From Pseudomonas sp. TMP9 (lineage in GTDB: Bacteria > Pseudomonadota > Gammaproteobacteria > Pseudomonadales > Pseudomonadaceae), in assembly GCF_037943105.1 (NCBI RefSeq), contig NZ_CP149803.1, positions 930,001 to 994,000 of the forward strand: a DNA stretch of 64,000 nt, in the 5' to 3' direction. Shown here in pieces: positions 45,054 through 53,515 of the stretch. Under the pieces are notes generated by a model. It had not been told where the DNA came from. It saw only the letters and a program-made list of their open reading frames with translations, and searched no databases. The number at the start of each line of letters is the position of its first letter. The first letter of the stretch is position 1. Made by a program: the position numbers and the translations under genes.

Positions 45054-45569
45054 ATGAGAAAAAGCATAACCCTTGCGGCACTGGCAGCGTTGGCATGGGG
45101 GCAAGTTGCTGCCGTTCAGGCGATGGACGTGAGTGTTGCCGTCGGGCAAACCGGCGACTCAACCATGACTTACCGTCTGGGTACGCAGTTTGATTTCCAG
45201 CAGAGTTGGTTTGCCAGTGATGTCGGTCGCCTGACCGGCTACTGGGATGCGGCCTACACCTTCTGGGATGGCGATAAGACCGCCAGCAACCACAGCGTGT
45301 CGTTGAGCCCCGTCTTGGTTTACGAGTTTGCCGGCGAGCGCTTTAAGCCTTATGTCGAAGCTGGGATTGGCATTGCGGCCTTTAGCAGCACTGAGCTTGA
45401 AAGCAATGACCTGGGTTCATCTTTCCAGTTTGAAGACCGCATCGGTTTTGGTGTGCGCTTCGCCGGGCAGGAAGTCGGCGTGCGTGCGCTGCATTACTCG
45501 AATGCTGGGCTTAAAAAGCCTAATGACGGGGTTGAGAGCTATGCCCTGCATTACCACATGAGTTTTTAG
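45054..45569 (+). CDS. pagL: Lipid A 3-O-deacylase PagL
   Basis: The 171-aa outer-membrane beta-barrel enzyme removes the 3-O acyl chain of lipid A. The signal peptide is cleaved after VQA (residue 23). Catalytic residues are H147, S149 and E161 in ALHYSNAG...GVE, with the same spacing as the H-S-E triad of P. aeruginosa PagL. The protein ends in Phe, as outer-membrane proteins do. Start ATG 45054 has AAGGAT upstream. Deacylation alters lipid A recognition by TLR4. Confidence 0.92.
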   Translation: MRKSITLAALAALAWGQVAAVQAMDVSVAVGQTGDSTMTYRLGTQFDFQQSWFASDVGRLTGYWDAAYTFWDGDKTASNHSVSLSPVLVYEFAGERFKPYVEAGIGIAAFSSTELESNDLGSSFQFEDRIGFGVRFAGQEVGVRALHYSNAGLKKPNDGVESYALHYHMSF

Positions 45570-45630
45570 TAGCGCATGGCGTTGAAAAACCGCATAGCCA
45601 TCCGTTTTTTTATTTCAGCAGGCGGCGTGT

Positions 45631-45942
45631 TTAGCGGTAGATGCTGGCCATGCCCTTGCGCTCATCCAGGCATTCGGGGGAGGCGGTTTCGAACTCGCGG
45701 CAGATCAGCGGACGCACCTCGTAGATGGTGCAGCGCATGGTGTTGCGGTCTAGGGCCGCGCACCAGCCGTCATCCAAGCGCAACATGACTTCGCCGCCCC
45801 AATCATCAGTGTCGATGAAGCGCCGCGGCACGCCGGTGTCTGTGATCAACATAACTTCCAACTGGCAGCAGCAAGCTGCGCAGTTGCTGCAGCTCACTGC
45901 AGGCTCGCTTGGCAGTTCGGTTAGTGGGATGTGTTGGCTCAT
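45631..45942 (-). CDS. YkgJ-family cysteine-cluster protein
   Basis: The 103-aa protein has an N-terminal CSNCAACCC cluster and a second set of cysteines (WCAALDRNTMRCTIYEVRPLIC), the zinc- or iron-binding pattern of the YkgJ (CxxCxxCC) family. The function is unknown. Start ATG 45942 (MSQHIPLTELP) is preferred over the open frame to 46002. It is on the same strand as the photolyase-lipid operon and lies 66 nt after its last gene, so it may be read through from it. Confidence 0.85.
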   Translation of the reverse strand: MSQHIPLTELPSEPAVSCSNCAACCCQLEVMLITDTGVPRRFIDTDDWGGEVMLRLDDGWCAALDRNTMRCTIYEVRPLICREFETASPECLDERKGMASIYR

Positions 45943-46008
45943 GCCGCGCAGTGTACGCCATCGGCGCTGCAGATTTAATGCAGCGACCTCCACGCGGTTC
46001 ACCTCAGC

Positions 46009-46536
46009 CTACGTTTGCTGGCGTATGCGCAGGCTCTGTTCGTACTGGCTGCGATAGAGTTTGGCGAATGCGTGCAGCACAGGCATGACCAGCGCCCAGA
46101 TCGCGCCAATCAGCAGCAGGCTTTGCCAGGTGCCATAAGGCAAACCGACCCCGGCGATTTGTGCGCCGCCGTAATACGACAGCGGCGCGCCGATGGCGCC
46201 CAGCACGCTGCCACGCCACCAGGGTTGTGCCGTCCACGCTAGGCAATGATTAAGTGTGGTGGCCATCAGCAACCACAGGCTGGCCAGCCACAGCGGAATC
46301 AAGGTGCGCGGCTCGCCAAAATCAAATACGCCAAGGTTCAGCAGGAAGCTGTCCAGTGCACTGCCGGCGATAAAAACAGTCACCAGTAATTTACCTTCGG
46401 CCGCCCAACTGCTGGTCCAGAACAGATGCACCGCGACCACGGCAGCGACGATTAGCAGCCACAAGCTGTCGCCGCCAAATACGCAGGCAAACCAGCCGAG
46501 CTGAAACAATAGGGTGTTGACGATTAACTTAGCCAT
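46009..46536 (-). CDS. DUF2878 inner membrane protein
   Basis: The 175-aa protein has about five or six membrane helices and belongs to the DUF2878 family (HLFWTSS motif, TLIPLWLASLW). The function is unknown. It overlaps the CFA-synthase-like gene by 8 nt and is the last gene of the merR-phr operon. DUF2878 genes are often found with CFA synthase and DUF1365 genes, so a role in making or placing modified lipids is a reasonable inference. Confidence 0.82.
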   Translation of the reverse strand: MAKLIVNTLLFQLGWFACVFGGDSLWLLIVAAVVAVHLFWTSSWAAEGKLLVTVFIAGSALDSFLLNLGVFDFGEPRTLIPLWLASLWLLMATTLNHCLAWTAQPWWRGSVLGAIGAPLSYYGGAQIAGVGLPYGTWQSLLLIGAIWALVMPVLHAFAKLYRSQYEQSLRIRQQT

Positions 46537-47803
46537 CGAGGTTGCCTAATAAAGGTGCTGGACGGGCCGAAGGTTTGGCCAGCAGCAGTTGCGCGGTGCC
46601 GATGGTGCGTTCGATAAAGCCACCCTCGCAGTAGCACAGGTAAAACTCCCACAAGCGGAAGAAATAATCGTCGTAACCCTGCTGCTCCAGCTTGTGCCGC
46701 GCATGGCGCAGGTTGTCGTGCCAAATACGCAGCGTGCGCGCGTAGTGCAGGCCGAAATCTTCCATGTGGTGCAGGTTCATGTCGGTCTTGGCGGTAATGA
46801 TCTCCAGCATCTTGTTGACCGAGGGCAGTGCGCCACCGGGGAAGATGTAGCGCTGGATAAAGTCGACGGCACTTTTCGCTTGCTCATAGCGTTGATCGCG
46901 AATGGTGATGGCTTGCAGCAGCATCAGGCCGTCGGGCTTGAGCAGGTTGGCGCATTGTGCAAAGTAGGTGGGCAGGAAGCGGTGACCCACCGCCTCAATC
47001 ATTTCGATGGATACCAGCTTGTCATAGTGGCCAGTCAAGTCGCGGTAATCCTCCAGCAGCAGGGTGACCTGCTCTTGCAGGCCCAGCGTTTTGATCCGGT
47101 TTTCGGTGTAGGCGAACTGCTCGCGCGACAACGTGGTGGTGGTGACTTTGCAGCCGTAGTGGGTGGCTGCGTAGATCGCCATGCTGCCCCAGCCGGTGCC
47201 AATTTCCAGTAAATGATCACTGGGTTTAAGCGCCAGCTTCTGGCAAATGCGTTCAAGTTTGTTCTGCTGCGCCTGTTCCAAGTTGTCATCGGGGCTGCGG
47301 AACATGGCGGCTGAATACATCATGCTGGGATCAAGAAACTGCTCGAACAGGTCATTGCCCAAGTCGTAGTGGGCCGAGATGTTTTTGCGCGAGCCCTTAC
47401 GGGTATTTCGGTTGAGCCAGTGCAAGCTCTGGATCAGTGGGCGGCCAAGCTTGGCCAGGCCGCTTTCCATCGCGTCGAGCACATCAAGGTTGCTGACGAA
47501 TACGCGAACCACGGCGGTCAGGTCCGGTGAGGTCCAGTAACCGTGGATATAGGCTTCGCCTGAACCGATCGAGCCGTTGCCCGCTACCAAGCCCCAGATC
47601 GCGCCATCTTGTACATGAATCTCCGCGCAGAGGTTGGAATGCGGGTCACCGAACTCCATGCGCTCTTCACCCTCAATAATCACCAAGTGGCCATGGCGCA
47701 ACTGCTTGAGCTGACGCAACACTGCGCGGCGCAACAGGTTGGCACCGATGCCGCTGCCGGCGCGCACGACGTGTTTGGCGGAGGTCAGGCTAGAGCTTTT
47801 CAT
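46529..47803 (-). CDS. cfa: Cyclopropane-fatty-acyl-phospholipid synthase family methyltransferase
   Basis: The 424-aa SAM-dependent enzyme acts on unsaturated acyl chains in membrane phospholipids. The SAM motif is LLEIGTGWGSMAIYAA; SIEMIEAVGH and YCEGGFIERTIG match the CFA active-site regions. Start ATG 47803 has AAAGGAAG upstream. Because its neighbours are an FAD oxidoreductase and DUF1365, the product may be a methyl-branched or furan-type fatty acid rather than a plain cyclopropane. This is inference. It overlaps the DUF1365 gene by 14 nt. Confidence 0.88.
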   Translation of the reverse strand: MKSSSLTSAKHVVRAGSGIGANLLRRAVLRQLKQLRHGHLVIIEGEERMEFGDPHSNLCAEIHVQDGAIWGLVAGNGSIGSGEAYIHGYWTSPDLTAVVRVFVSNLDVLDAMESGLAKLGRPLIQSLHWLNRNTRKGSRKNISAHYDLGNDLFEQFLDPSMMYSAAMFRSPDDNLEQAQQNKLERICQKLALKPSDHLLEIGTGWGSMAIYAATHYGCKVTTTTLSREQFAYTENRIKTLGLQEQVTLLLEDYRDLTGHYDKLVSIEMIEAVGHRFLPTYFAQCANLLKPDGLMLLQAITIRDQRYEQAKSAVDFIQRYIFPGGALPSVNKMLEIITAKTDMNLHHMEDFGLHYARTLRIWHDNLRHARHKLEQQGYDDYFFRLWEFYLCYCEGGFIERTIGTAQLLLAKPSARPAPLLGNLDG

Positions 47804-48590
47804 CGGGGACTTCCTTTGATACGGAGCGGGCAGCGCGGAACTCACCTTCAGCGGCCCGATGGGTGAACAGGGGGATACGTTTGATCAGCAGGCGCAACGC
47901 CTGCCAATAAATGCCGACGACCGTTTTACCGGTCATCCACGGAAATTGAATCAGGTGACGGTGCAGGCTCGCGCGGTTTAACTCGTTGCGTTGCAGGGTT
48001 AGGGTGGCATCGAAGAGTTTTGTATCGGCCTGCCAGTCAGCCATATGAATACCCAAGCGCTCGCCAGCCGGGCTAAAGCTCATGCGGTATTCCAAGTCAC
48101 GCGGCAAAAAAGGCGAGACGTGAAAAGCCTTGGCCACCGCCACATGCTGATGGCCTTCACCGTCGGCGGGCAGCACATAGTGGTAACGCTCATGGAATGG
48201 CGTGTTGCTGACTTCACACAGTATGGCCGCCAGCTGCCCGTCAGCCTCATGGCAATAAAAGAAACTCGCCGGGTTAAACGCCAAACCCCAGCTGCGCGGC
48301 TGGGTCAGCAGGCAGATGCGGCCCAAAGGCGTGTGCCCGATAGCTTCAGCTACACGTCGGCGCACCGCGTCGATCAACGCGATACCCGCACTCGTAAACT
48401 GCGGCAGGTAATCGGTTTCGCGAAAGGCGAACGGGGCAAAACGCCCGCGCCCGGCCAGCGGCGACAACGCCAATACTTGCTCTTGCTCGCTAAGGTCGAG
48501 GTACAGCAAGCCCATGCGATAACGAAAGTTGTGCCCACGCGGCGCAAAACGCCGGTGCTGCACCCAGCCGCTGTACAAGGCGCTGTTCAT
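47790..48590 (-). CDS. DUF1365 family protein
   Basis: The 266-aa protein has the DUF1365 signature, with FNPASFFYCH and PFHERYHYV motifs. The biochemical function is not established. It nearly always sits between an FAD amine-oxidase-like gene and a CFA-synthase-like gene, as here. ATG 48590 overlaps the upstream stop by one base; an in-frame GTG at 48593 is an alternative start. Confidence 0.85.
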   Translation of the reverse strand: MNSALYSGWVQHRRFAPRGHNFRYRMGLLYLDLSEQEQVLALSPLAGRGRFAPFAFRETDYLPQFTSAGIALIDAVRRRVAEAIGHTPLGRICLLTQPRSWGLAFNPASFFYCHEADGQLAAILCEVSNTPFHERYHYVLPADGEGHQHVAVAKAFHVSPFLPRDLEYRMSFSPAGERLGIHMADWQADTKLFDATLTLQRNELNRASLHRHLIQFPWMTGKTVVGIYWQALRLLIKRIPLFTHRAAEGEFRAARSVSKEVPDEKL

Positions 48591-49837
48591 CACAACGACT
48601 CACCAAACTCGCGGGCTACACGCAGCGCACTGACCACGCCATCTTCATGGAAGCCGTTGGCCCAATACGCACCGCAAAAATAACTGTGGTGAGCGCCCAA
48701 TAGTTCTTCCCAACGTGCTTGCGCCTGCGTGCCCGCCAAGCTGTATTGCGGGTGCGCATAGGTGTAACGGGCGAGAATTTTGCTCGGGTCGATGGCGGCT
48801 GTCTGGTTCAGGCTGACGCAAAAAGTGCTGTTGCTCTGGATGCCCTGCAGGATATTCATGTCATAGGTGACGGCCGCCGGCTGATCCGCTGGCCCGCCCA
48901 AACGATAGTTCCAACTGGCCCACGCCAGTGGCCGCTTCGGCAGCAAACGGATGTCGGTGTGCAGCACCACATCGTTATCGGCATAGGGCAGGGCGCCGAG
49001 GATTTCCTTCTCAATGCGTGAGGGTTCGGCCAGCATCGCCAGGGCTTGATCGCTGTGGCAGGCGAACACCACTTTATCGAAGCGTTCGCTGCCGGCGGCG
49101 CTGTGCACCGTGACGCCTTCGGCATCGCGCTCCACTCGGTTAACCGGGCAATTGAGACGAATGCGCTGCTTGAAGGTTTCGGTCAGCGGCGCGATGTAGC
49201 TGCTGGAGCCGCCCTCGACCACGCACCACTGCGGGCGGTCACTGACGGAGAGCAGGCCGTGGTTCTTAAAGAAACGCACAAAAAATTGCAGCGGAAAACC
49301 GAGCATGTCATTCAGTGACATCGACCAGATGGCCGCGCCCATGGGCACGATGTAATGCTCGATAAACCGCTCGCTGTAAGCCTTGGCTTTGAGGTAATCG
49401 CCTAGGGTCATGTCGCTGGCGATGCGCTGCTGATTAAGGTCATTCAGCGCTTCGCGGTTAAAACGCAGAATATCGCGGACCATGCCTAGAAATTTTGGTG
49501 AAATCAGATTGCTGCGCTGGGCGAACAAGCTGTTGAGGTTGTGCCCGTTGTATTCCACGCCACTGACCGGGTCGCTGACCGAGAAGCTCATCTCGGTGTC
49601 TTTAAAACCGACTCCAAGTTGGCCGAGCAGGCTGATAAAATTCGGGTAGGTCCAGTTATTAAACACAATAAAACCGGTGTCCACGGCGTACGACTGGCCA
49701 TCAACCTGCACATCGACCGTGTGGGTATGCCCGCCAATCCACTCGCCAGCCTCGAACACGCTAATGTCGTGACGACGGTTGAGCAGGTAAGCGCTGGTCA
49801 AACCGGCAATGCCACTGCCGATAATGGCGATCTTCAT
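48590..49837 (-). CDS. FAD-dependent amine oxidase/desaturase-like oxidoreductase
   Basis: The 415-aa flavoprotein has a Rossmann motif IIGSGIAGLTSAYLL at the N-terminus and an amine-oxidase-type fold (GGHTHTVDVQVDGQSYAVDTG, FIVFNN). In plants a homologous FAD domain is fused to the N-terminus of cyclopropane fatty acid synthase, which supports a shared pathway with the CFA-like gene two positions downstream. It may desaturate or oxidise the acyl chain. The start overlaps the SDR stop by 4 nt. Confidence 0.87.
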   Translation of the reverse strand: MKIAIIGSGIAGLTSAYLLNRRHDISVFEAGEWIGGHTHTVDVQVDGQSYAVDTGFIVFNNWTYPNFISLLGQLGVGFKDTEMSFSVSDPVSGVEYNGHNLNSLFAQRSNLISPKFLGMVRDILRFNREALNDLNQQRIASDMTLGDYLKAKAYSERFIEHYIVPMGAAIWSMSLNDMLGFPLQFFVRFFKNHGLLSVSDRPQWCVVEGGSSSYIAPLTETFKQRIRLNCPVNRVERDAEGVTVHSAAGSERFDKVVFACHSDQALAMLAEPSRIEKEILGALPYADNDVVLHTDIRLLPKRPLAWASWNYRLGGPADQPAAVTYDMNILQGIQSNSTFCVSLNQTAAIDPSKILARYTYAHPQYSLAGTQAQARWEELLGAHHSYFCGAYWANGFHEDGVVSALRVAREFGESL

Positions 49838-50607
49838 GGGGTGTCCTTAGTCTTTGCTTCTGTGCGGGCCATGCGGGCGCCAATGGCCACTTGCAGGCGT
49901 TTGGGCAGATGCCCAAGCAGCTTGAGAATGGCAATAAAAGGGCCGGGGAAGGCAATTTCAAAGGGTTGCGCGGCCAAGCGCTCGGCGATATGGCGGGCGG
50001 CTTTATCCACCTGCCAGCGCATCGGCATGGGGAAGTCGTTTTTTTGCGTCAGCGGGGTGTCAACAAATCCCGGGCTGACCAAGGTCACGGCAATGTTCTC
50101 AGCACGTAGGTCAATGCGCAGCGTTTCCATTAGGTAGCGCATGGCCGCCTTGGATGCACCGTAAGCTTCAGCCCGAGGCAGCGGCAGAAACGTCACCGAG
50201 CTGCCCACGCCGACCAAATGTGGACGCTGACCTAAACGCAGCAAAGGCAGAGCCGCTTCAATGCAATAACTGGCGGAGAACAGGTTGGCGCGCACAACCC
50301 GCTCAACCATCGCCGCTTCGAAGTGGCTAACGTCGACGTATTCGCACGTGCCAGCATTGAGGATTACGCAATCCAGGGCGCCCCAGACTTGGGCGATATG
50401 CTCGCCGATAGCCTGCACTTGCGTGGCCTCGCTGAGGTCGCCAGCGACGACCAAGACCTGCTGTGGGTAACGTTTGGCCAGCGCCTGCATGGGCTCAATG
50501 GTACGTGCGCTAAGCGCTAAGCGATGACCTTGCAACAGCAACTGTTCAGCCAGTGCCGCGCCGATGCCACTGCTGGCACCGGTAAGCCAGATACGTCGTG
50601 CGTTCAT
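49834..50607 (-). CDS. Short-chain dehydrogenase/reductase
   Basis: The 257-aa SDR enzyme has the cofactor motif TGASSGIGAALAEQL, NAG at about residue 87 and catalytic YGASK. The substrate is unknown, but its place between the NTF2-like gene and the FAD oxidoreductase, with 4-nt overlaps on both sides, puts it in the lipid-modifying part of the operon. Confidence 0.88.
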   Translation of the reverse strand: MNARRIWLTGASSGIGAALAEQLLLQGHRLALSARTIEPMQALAKRYPQQVLVVAGDLSEATQVQAIGEHIAQVWGALDCVILNAGTCEYVDVSHFEAAMVERVVRANLFSASYCIEAALPLLRLGQRPHLVGVGSSVTFLPLPRAEAYGASKAAMRYLMETLRIDLRAENIAVTLVSPGFVDTPLTQKNDFPMPMRWQVDKAARHIAERLAAQPFEIAFPGPFIAILKLLGHLPKRLQVAIGARMARTEAKTKDTP

Positions 50608-51026
50608 GCCAACCTCCTTTTCAGCCAGCGAATTGCCGAGCCGAGTAACGGCAGATGCTCATAGAGCAAGCTGCCGGCGTCGAAATAATCACGATGCCGA
50701 TAGACCTTGTCGTGCCACAGGAGGTGCGAACAACCCTCCACGCGTATTAGCTGACCGCCGGCCAAGCGCGGATGGCGATAACTCATGGTCCAGCGCAAGT
50801 AACCTTCGCCTTCGCGCACTTGGTCAAACCCATAAAAATCAAAGCGCAATTCATTGACGTTGGCGTACATCTCAGCGAAATAACGCTGCATGTTTACCAG
50901 CCCACGCACCTCATGCAGGGGGTCGCAGAACAGCGCGTCGTCGCTATAAAGCTTGCCTAAGCGATCCAGATTATCCTTGTTCAGCCCGGCAAAGTCCTGA
51001 GCGAACTGCCGCAAGAAGTTGCTCAT
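50604..51026 (-). CDS. NTF2-like (SnoaL-type) protein
   Basis: The 140-aa protein has the cone-shaped NTF2/SnoaL fold pattern (LDRLGKLYSDDALFCDPLHE, MSYRHPRLAGG). Proteins of this fold serve as small isomerases, hydratases or cyclases, or only bind ligands. It overlaps phr by 4 nt upstream and the SDR by 4 nt downstream. The function is unknown; an enzymatic role in acyl-chain modification is a guess. Confidence 0.82.
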   Translation of the reverse strand: MSNFLRQFAQDFAGLNKDNLDRLGKLYSDDALFCDPLHEVRGLVNMQRYFAEMYANVNELRFDFYGFDQVREGEGYLRWTMSYRHPRLAGGQLIRVEGCSHLLWHDKVYRHRDYFDAGSLLYEHLPLLGSAIRWLKRRLA

Positions 51027-52465
51027 GGCGCCTCCGTGCCAGCAAAGTGCGGCAGGCTTTTGAACGCGGCGAGGGCGCGAGTGCGGCTCTTGCTCAAATC
51101 AACAATCGGCGAAGGATAATCGGCAACGCCAAATAAGCCCCCCATACCTGCCGGGTTATGGATATTGCTCTTATTCAATCCCACCAGCTCGGGCAGCCAT
51201 TGACGAATAAAGCGCCCATCGGGGTCGAATTTCTGTGACTGACTGAGTGGGTTGAAGATCCGAAAATAAGGCGCCGAATCAGTGCCCGTGGAGGAGCTCC
51301 ACTGCCAACCGCCATTGTTTGCTGCCAGTTCGCCATCAATCAGGTGGCGCATAAAAAAACGCTCGCCTTCGCGCCAGTCAATCAGCAGGTTTTTAGTCAG
51401 AAACATCGCCACGATCATGCGCAGGCGGTTGTGCATCCAGCCGGTGGCCAGCATCTGGCGCATAGCGGCATCAATGATGGGAAAGCCGGTGCGGCCTTGC
51501 TGCCACGCTTTCAGCTCCTGCGGTGCATCACGCCAGGCCAATGCTTCAGTTTCCGGGCGGAAGGCGCGGCGCATGGAAACGCGCGGGTAGCCGACCAGAA
51601 TATGTTTATAAAACTCGCGCCAAAGCAGCTCATTGATCCACGTCACCACGCCGTTATTGCCACTGTCGAACTCGCCTTGGTTAGCGGCCAAGGCGGCATG
51701 CAGGCATTGGCGCGGTGAAATCACCCCGGCGGCGAGATAAGCAGACAACTGGCTGGTGCCAGGCTGGGCGGGGAAGTCGCGCGCCGTTTGGTAGAAGTCG
51801 ATTTGCTGCGCGGCGAAATCATCCAGCCGCCGCCGCGCCTCTGCTTCACCGGCAGGCCACAACTGGCGCAGCACATCACTCGGCGTCGCAAAGCCGGCGA
51901 CGTGTTCGGGTAGGGCGTCGCCGGCAATGGCCAGCGGCGCCTGCGCCGTGGGCGTGGTAATCACCGCCGGCAACGCCGTGTGCAGACGCTGGTAGCAGAC
52001 CTTGCGGAACTGGCTGTAGACCTGGAAATAGGTCCCGGACTTGGTCAGTACAGTGCCGGGCTTGAAGAAAATTTGATCAAGGTGCCGGTTGAAATTGATC
52101 CCCAGTGTATCCAGCGCATCAGCCACCGCCTGGTCGCGACGGCTTTCGTGCACCGCGTATTCTTCGTTGACCTCAACATTGGTTATTTGCAACTGCTGGC
52201 ACAGCTCACTGATGACCTGGGGTGCGGCGCTCCAGTCATCGGCGTGGCGCACTAGCAGCGGCACATTCAACGCGGCCAATTCGGCGGCCAGAGTTTTTAG
52301 GTTGCGCAGCCAGAAATCGACCTTGCTTGGCGCATCATCGTGCTCAAGCCACTGACCGGGGCTGATCAAGTAGAGCGCCACGGTCGGGCCATTGCCCATG
52401 GCCGCAGCCAGAGCACTGTTGTCTTGTACCCGAAGGTCGGTGCGAAACCAGATCAGTTGCAGCAT
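51023..52465 (-). CDS. phrB: Deoxyribodipyrimidine photolyase (class I CPD)
   Basis: The 480-aa enzyme repairs UV-induced pyrimidine dimers using blue light. It has an N-terminal antenna-binding photolyase domain (MLQLIWFRTDLRVQDNSAL) and a C-terminal FAD-binding domain with RTGFPIIDAAMRQ, GWMHNRLRM and NNGGWQWSSSTGTD. It starts 2 nt after the MerR-type regulator gene and overlaps the NTF2-like gene by 4 nt. Confidence 0.95.
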   Translation of the reverse strand: MLQLIWFRTDLRVQDNSALAAAMGNGPTVALYLISPGQWLEHDDAPSKVDFWLRNLKTLAAELAALNVPLLVRHADDWSAAPQVISELCQQLQITNVEVNEEYAVHESRRDQAVADALDTLGINFNRHLDQIFFKPGTVLTKSGTYFQVYSQFRKVCYQRLHTALPAVITTPTAQAPLAIAGDALPEHVAGFATPSDVLRQLWPAGEAEARRRLDDFAAQQIDFYQTARDFPAQPGTSQLSAYLAAGVISPRQCLHAALAANQGEFDSGNNGVVTWINELLWREFYKHILVGYPRVSMRRAFRPETEALAWRDAPQELKAWQQGRTGFPIIDAAMRQMLATGWMHNRLRMIVAMFLTKNLLIDWREGERFFMRHLIDGELAANNGGWQWSSSTGTDSAPYFRIFNPLSQSQKFDPDGRFIRQWLPELVGLNKSNIHNPAGMGGLFGVADYPSPIVDLSKSRTRALAAFKSLPHFAGTEAP

Positions 52466-52467
52466 GT

Positions 52468-53418
52468 TCAGTCCTGTTGGCTTTGCAGCAGTTTAAGGTC
52501 GTAGAGGTGTTGCAGCGCGGCCAATGGATCGGCGGCCAGGCTCAGGTCATCGTTCCCCAAACTAATGACTTTTAACTCATCGGCATGAATCTGCACCACT
52601 TGTCCGACCAGTAGGCAGGGGCACTCATACCCGCCGAGCAGTCGCTGAAGATGTGTGCTGTTTAGCGCTTGGCTGGAATACAGCACCACTGCCCGCGGCT
52701 GAATGTGCTCAACCGCCAGGGCCAGTTCGGGCGGTGGCAGCGGCCAATCAAATACCTCAACCGCCACCCCGGCATTGCTCGCCAGCCACGCGGTCAACCA
52801 TAAGCCGGGGGCCATGGGCAGGTCGGAGACGTTGATCAGCAGCAAAGGTGCGCCAGTCGACTGGCGGTTGTTGTGGTAGAGCCGGGCACCTAGTTTGCTG
52901 CGCAGCCAAGAATAGAAGAACACCCGCTCCGCCTGCGCGCCAAATTGGTTACGCCAGCGCAACTCAAGTTCCTCAAACAACGGCAGGAGCAATTGCTCGC
53001 AGAGGGTGCTGGGCGGATAGAGCGCTAATTCGGTGTTGAAGCAATCATCTAAGCGGCGCTCGTTGAGGTTACAGATGGCTTCTTGCAACAGCTGGCGCTT
53101 GGCTTCCCACTGCGTACTGGCTTCGGCAAAGGCGGGCTGGTTACTGCGCAGCAGGCCCTTGACCTGGCTGACCGAGACGCCACGGCTGAGCCACGTGAGG
53201 ATCGCTTGAATGTGCGTGACATGCTCATCTGAGTACAGGCGATGGCCCTTGGGCGTGCGGTGCGGCACGATCAAGCCATACCGACGTTCCCAAGCGCGCA
53301 GGGTGACCGCGTTGACCCCGGTGATGCGTGCGACATCGCGGATGGGCATAAAGCCTTGGGCAATGGCCGCTTGGTAATCATCGGCGTTAGCGCCGAGGTC
53401 ATTTGACTCAAGGCTCAT
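52468..53418 (-). CDS. MerR-family regulator of the LitR/CarH type, B12 site degenerate (class II LitR-like)
   Basis: The 316-aa protein has a MerR winged helix at about 24-90 (ARITGVNAVTLRAWERRYG) followed by a CarH/LitR-type sensor region. Where B12-dependent CarH has E-x-H-x-x-G, this protein reads LPMAPG (200-205). The helix-bundle W...E-H motif reads W155...E164-R165. Both key histidines are therefore missing, as expected for class II LitR (PplR of P. putida), which I recall works without B12 and with a separate LOV protein. It is the first gene of the operon; its promoter has TGTACA-N12-TGTACA sites, so it is probably a light-relieved autorepressor. Confidence 0.85.
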   Translation of the reverse strand: MSLESNDLGANADDYQAAIAQGFMPIRDVARITGVNAVTLRAWERRYGLIVPHRTPKGHRLYSDEHVTHIQAILTWLSRGVSVSQVKGLLRSNQPAFAEASTQWEAKRQLLQEAICNLNERRLDDCFNTELALYPPSTLCEQLLLPLFEELELRWRNQFGAQAERVFFYSWLRSKLGARLYHNNRQSTGAPLLLINVSDLPMAPGLWLTAWLASNAGVAVEVFDWPLPPPELALAVEHIQPRAVVLYSSQALNSTHLQRLLGGYECPCLLVGQVVQIHADELKVISLGNDDLSLAADPLAALQHLYDLKLLQSQQD

Positions 53419-53515
53419 AGCGCACCGCGCTGCCCAGCTGGCCTGAACTGAGGCAGGGTATGGATTTGCCGGTGCTGGTTGTTAATGGGGCCATGGGCAA
53501 CCTCTGATGACGACT

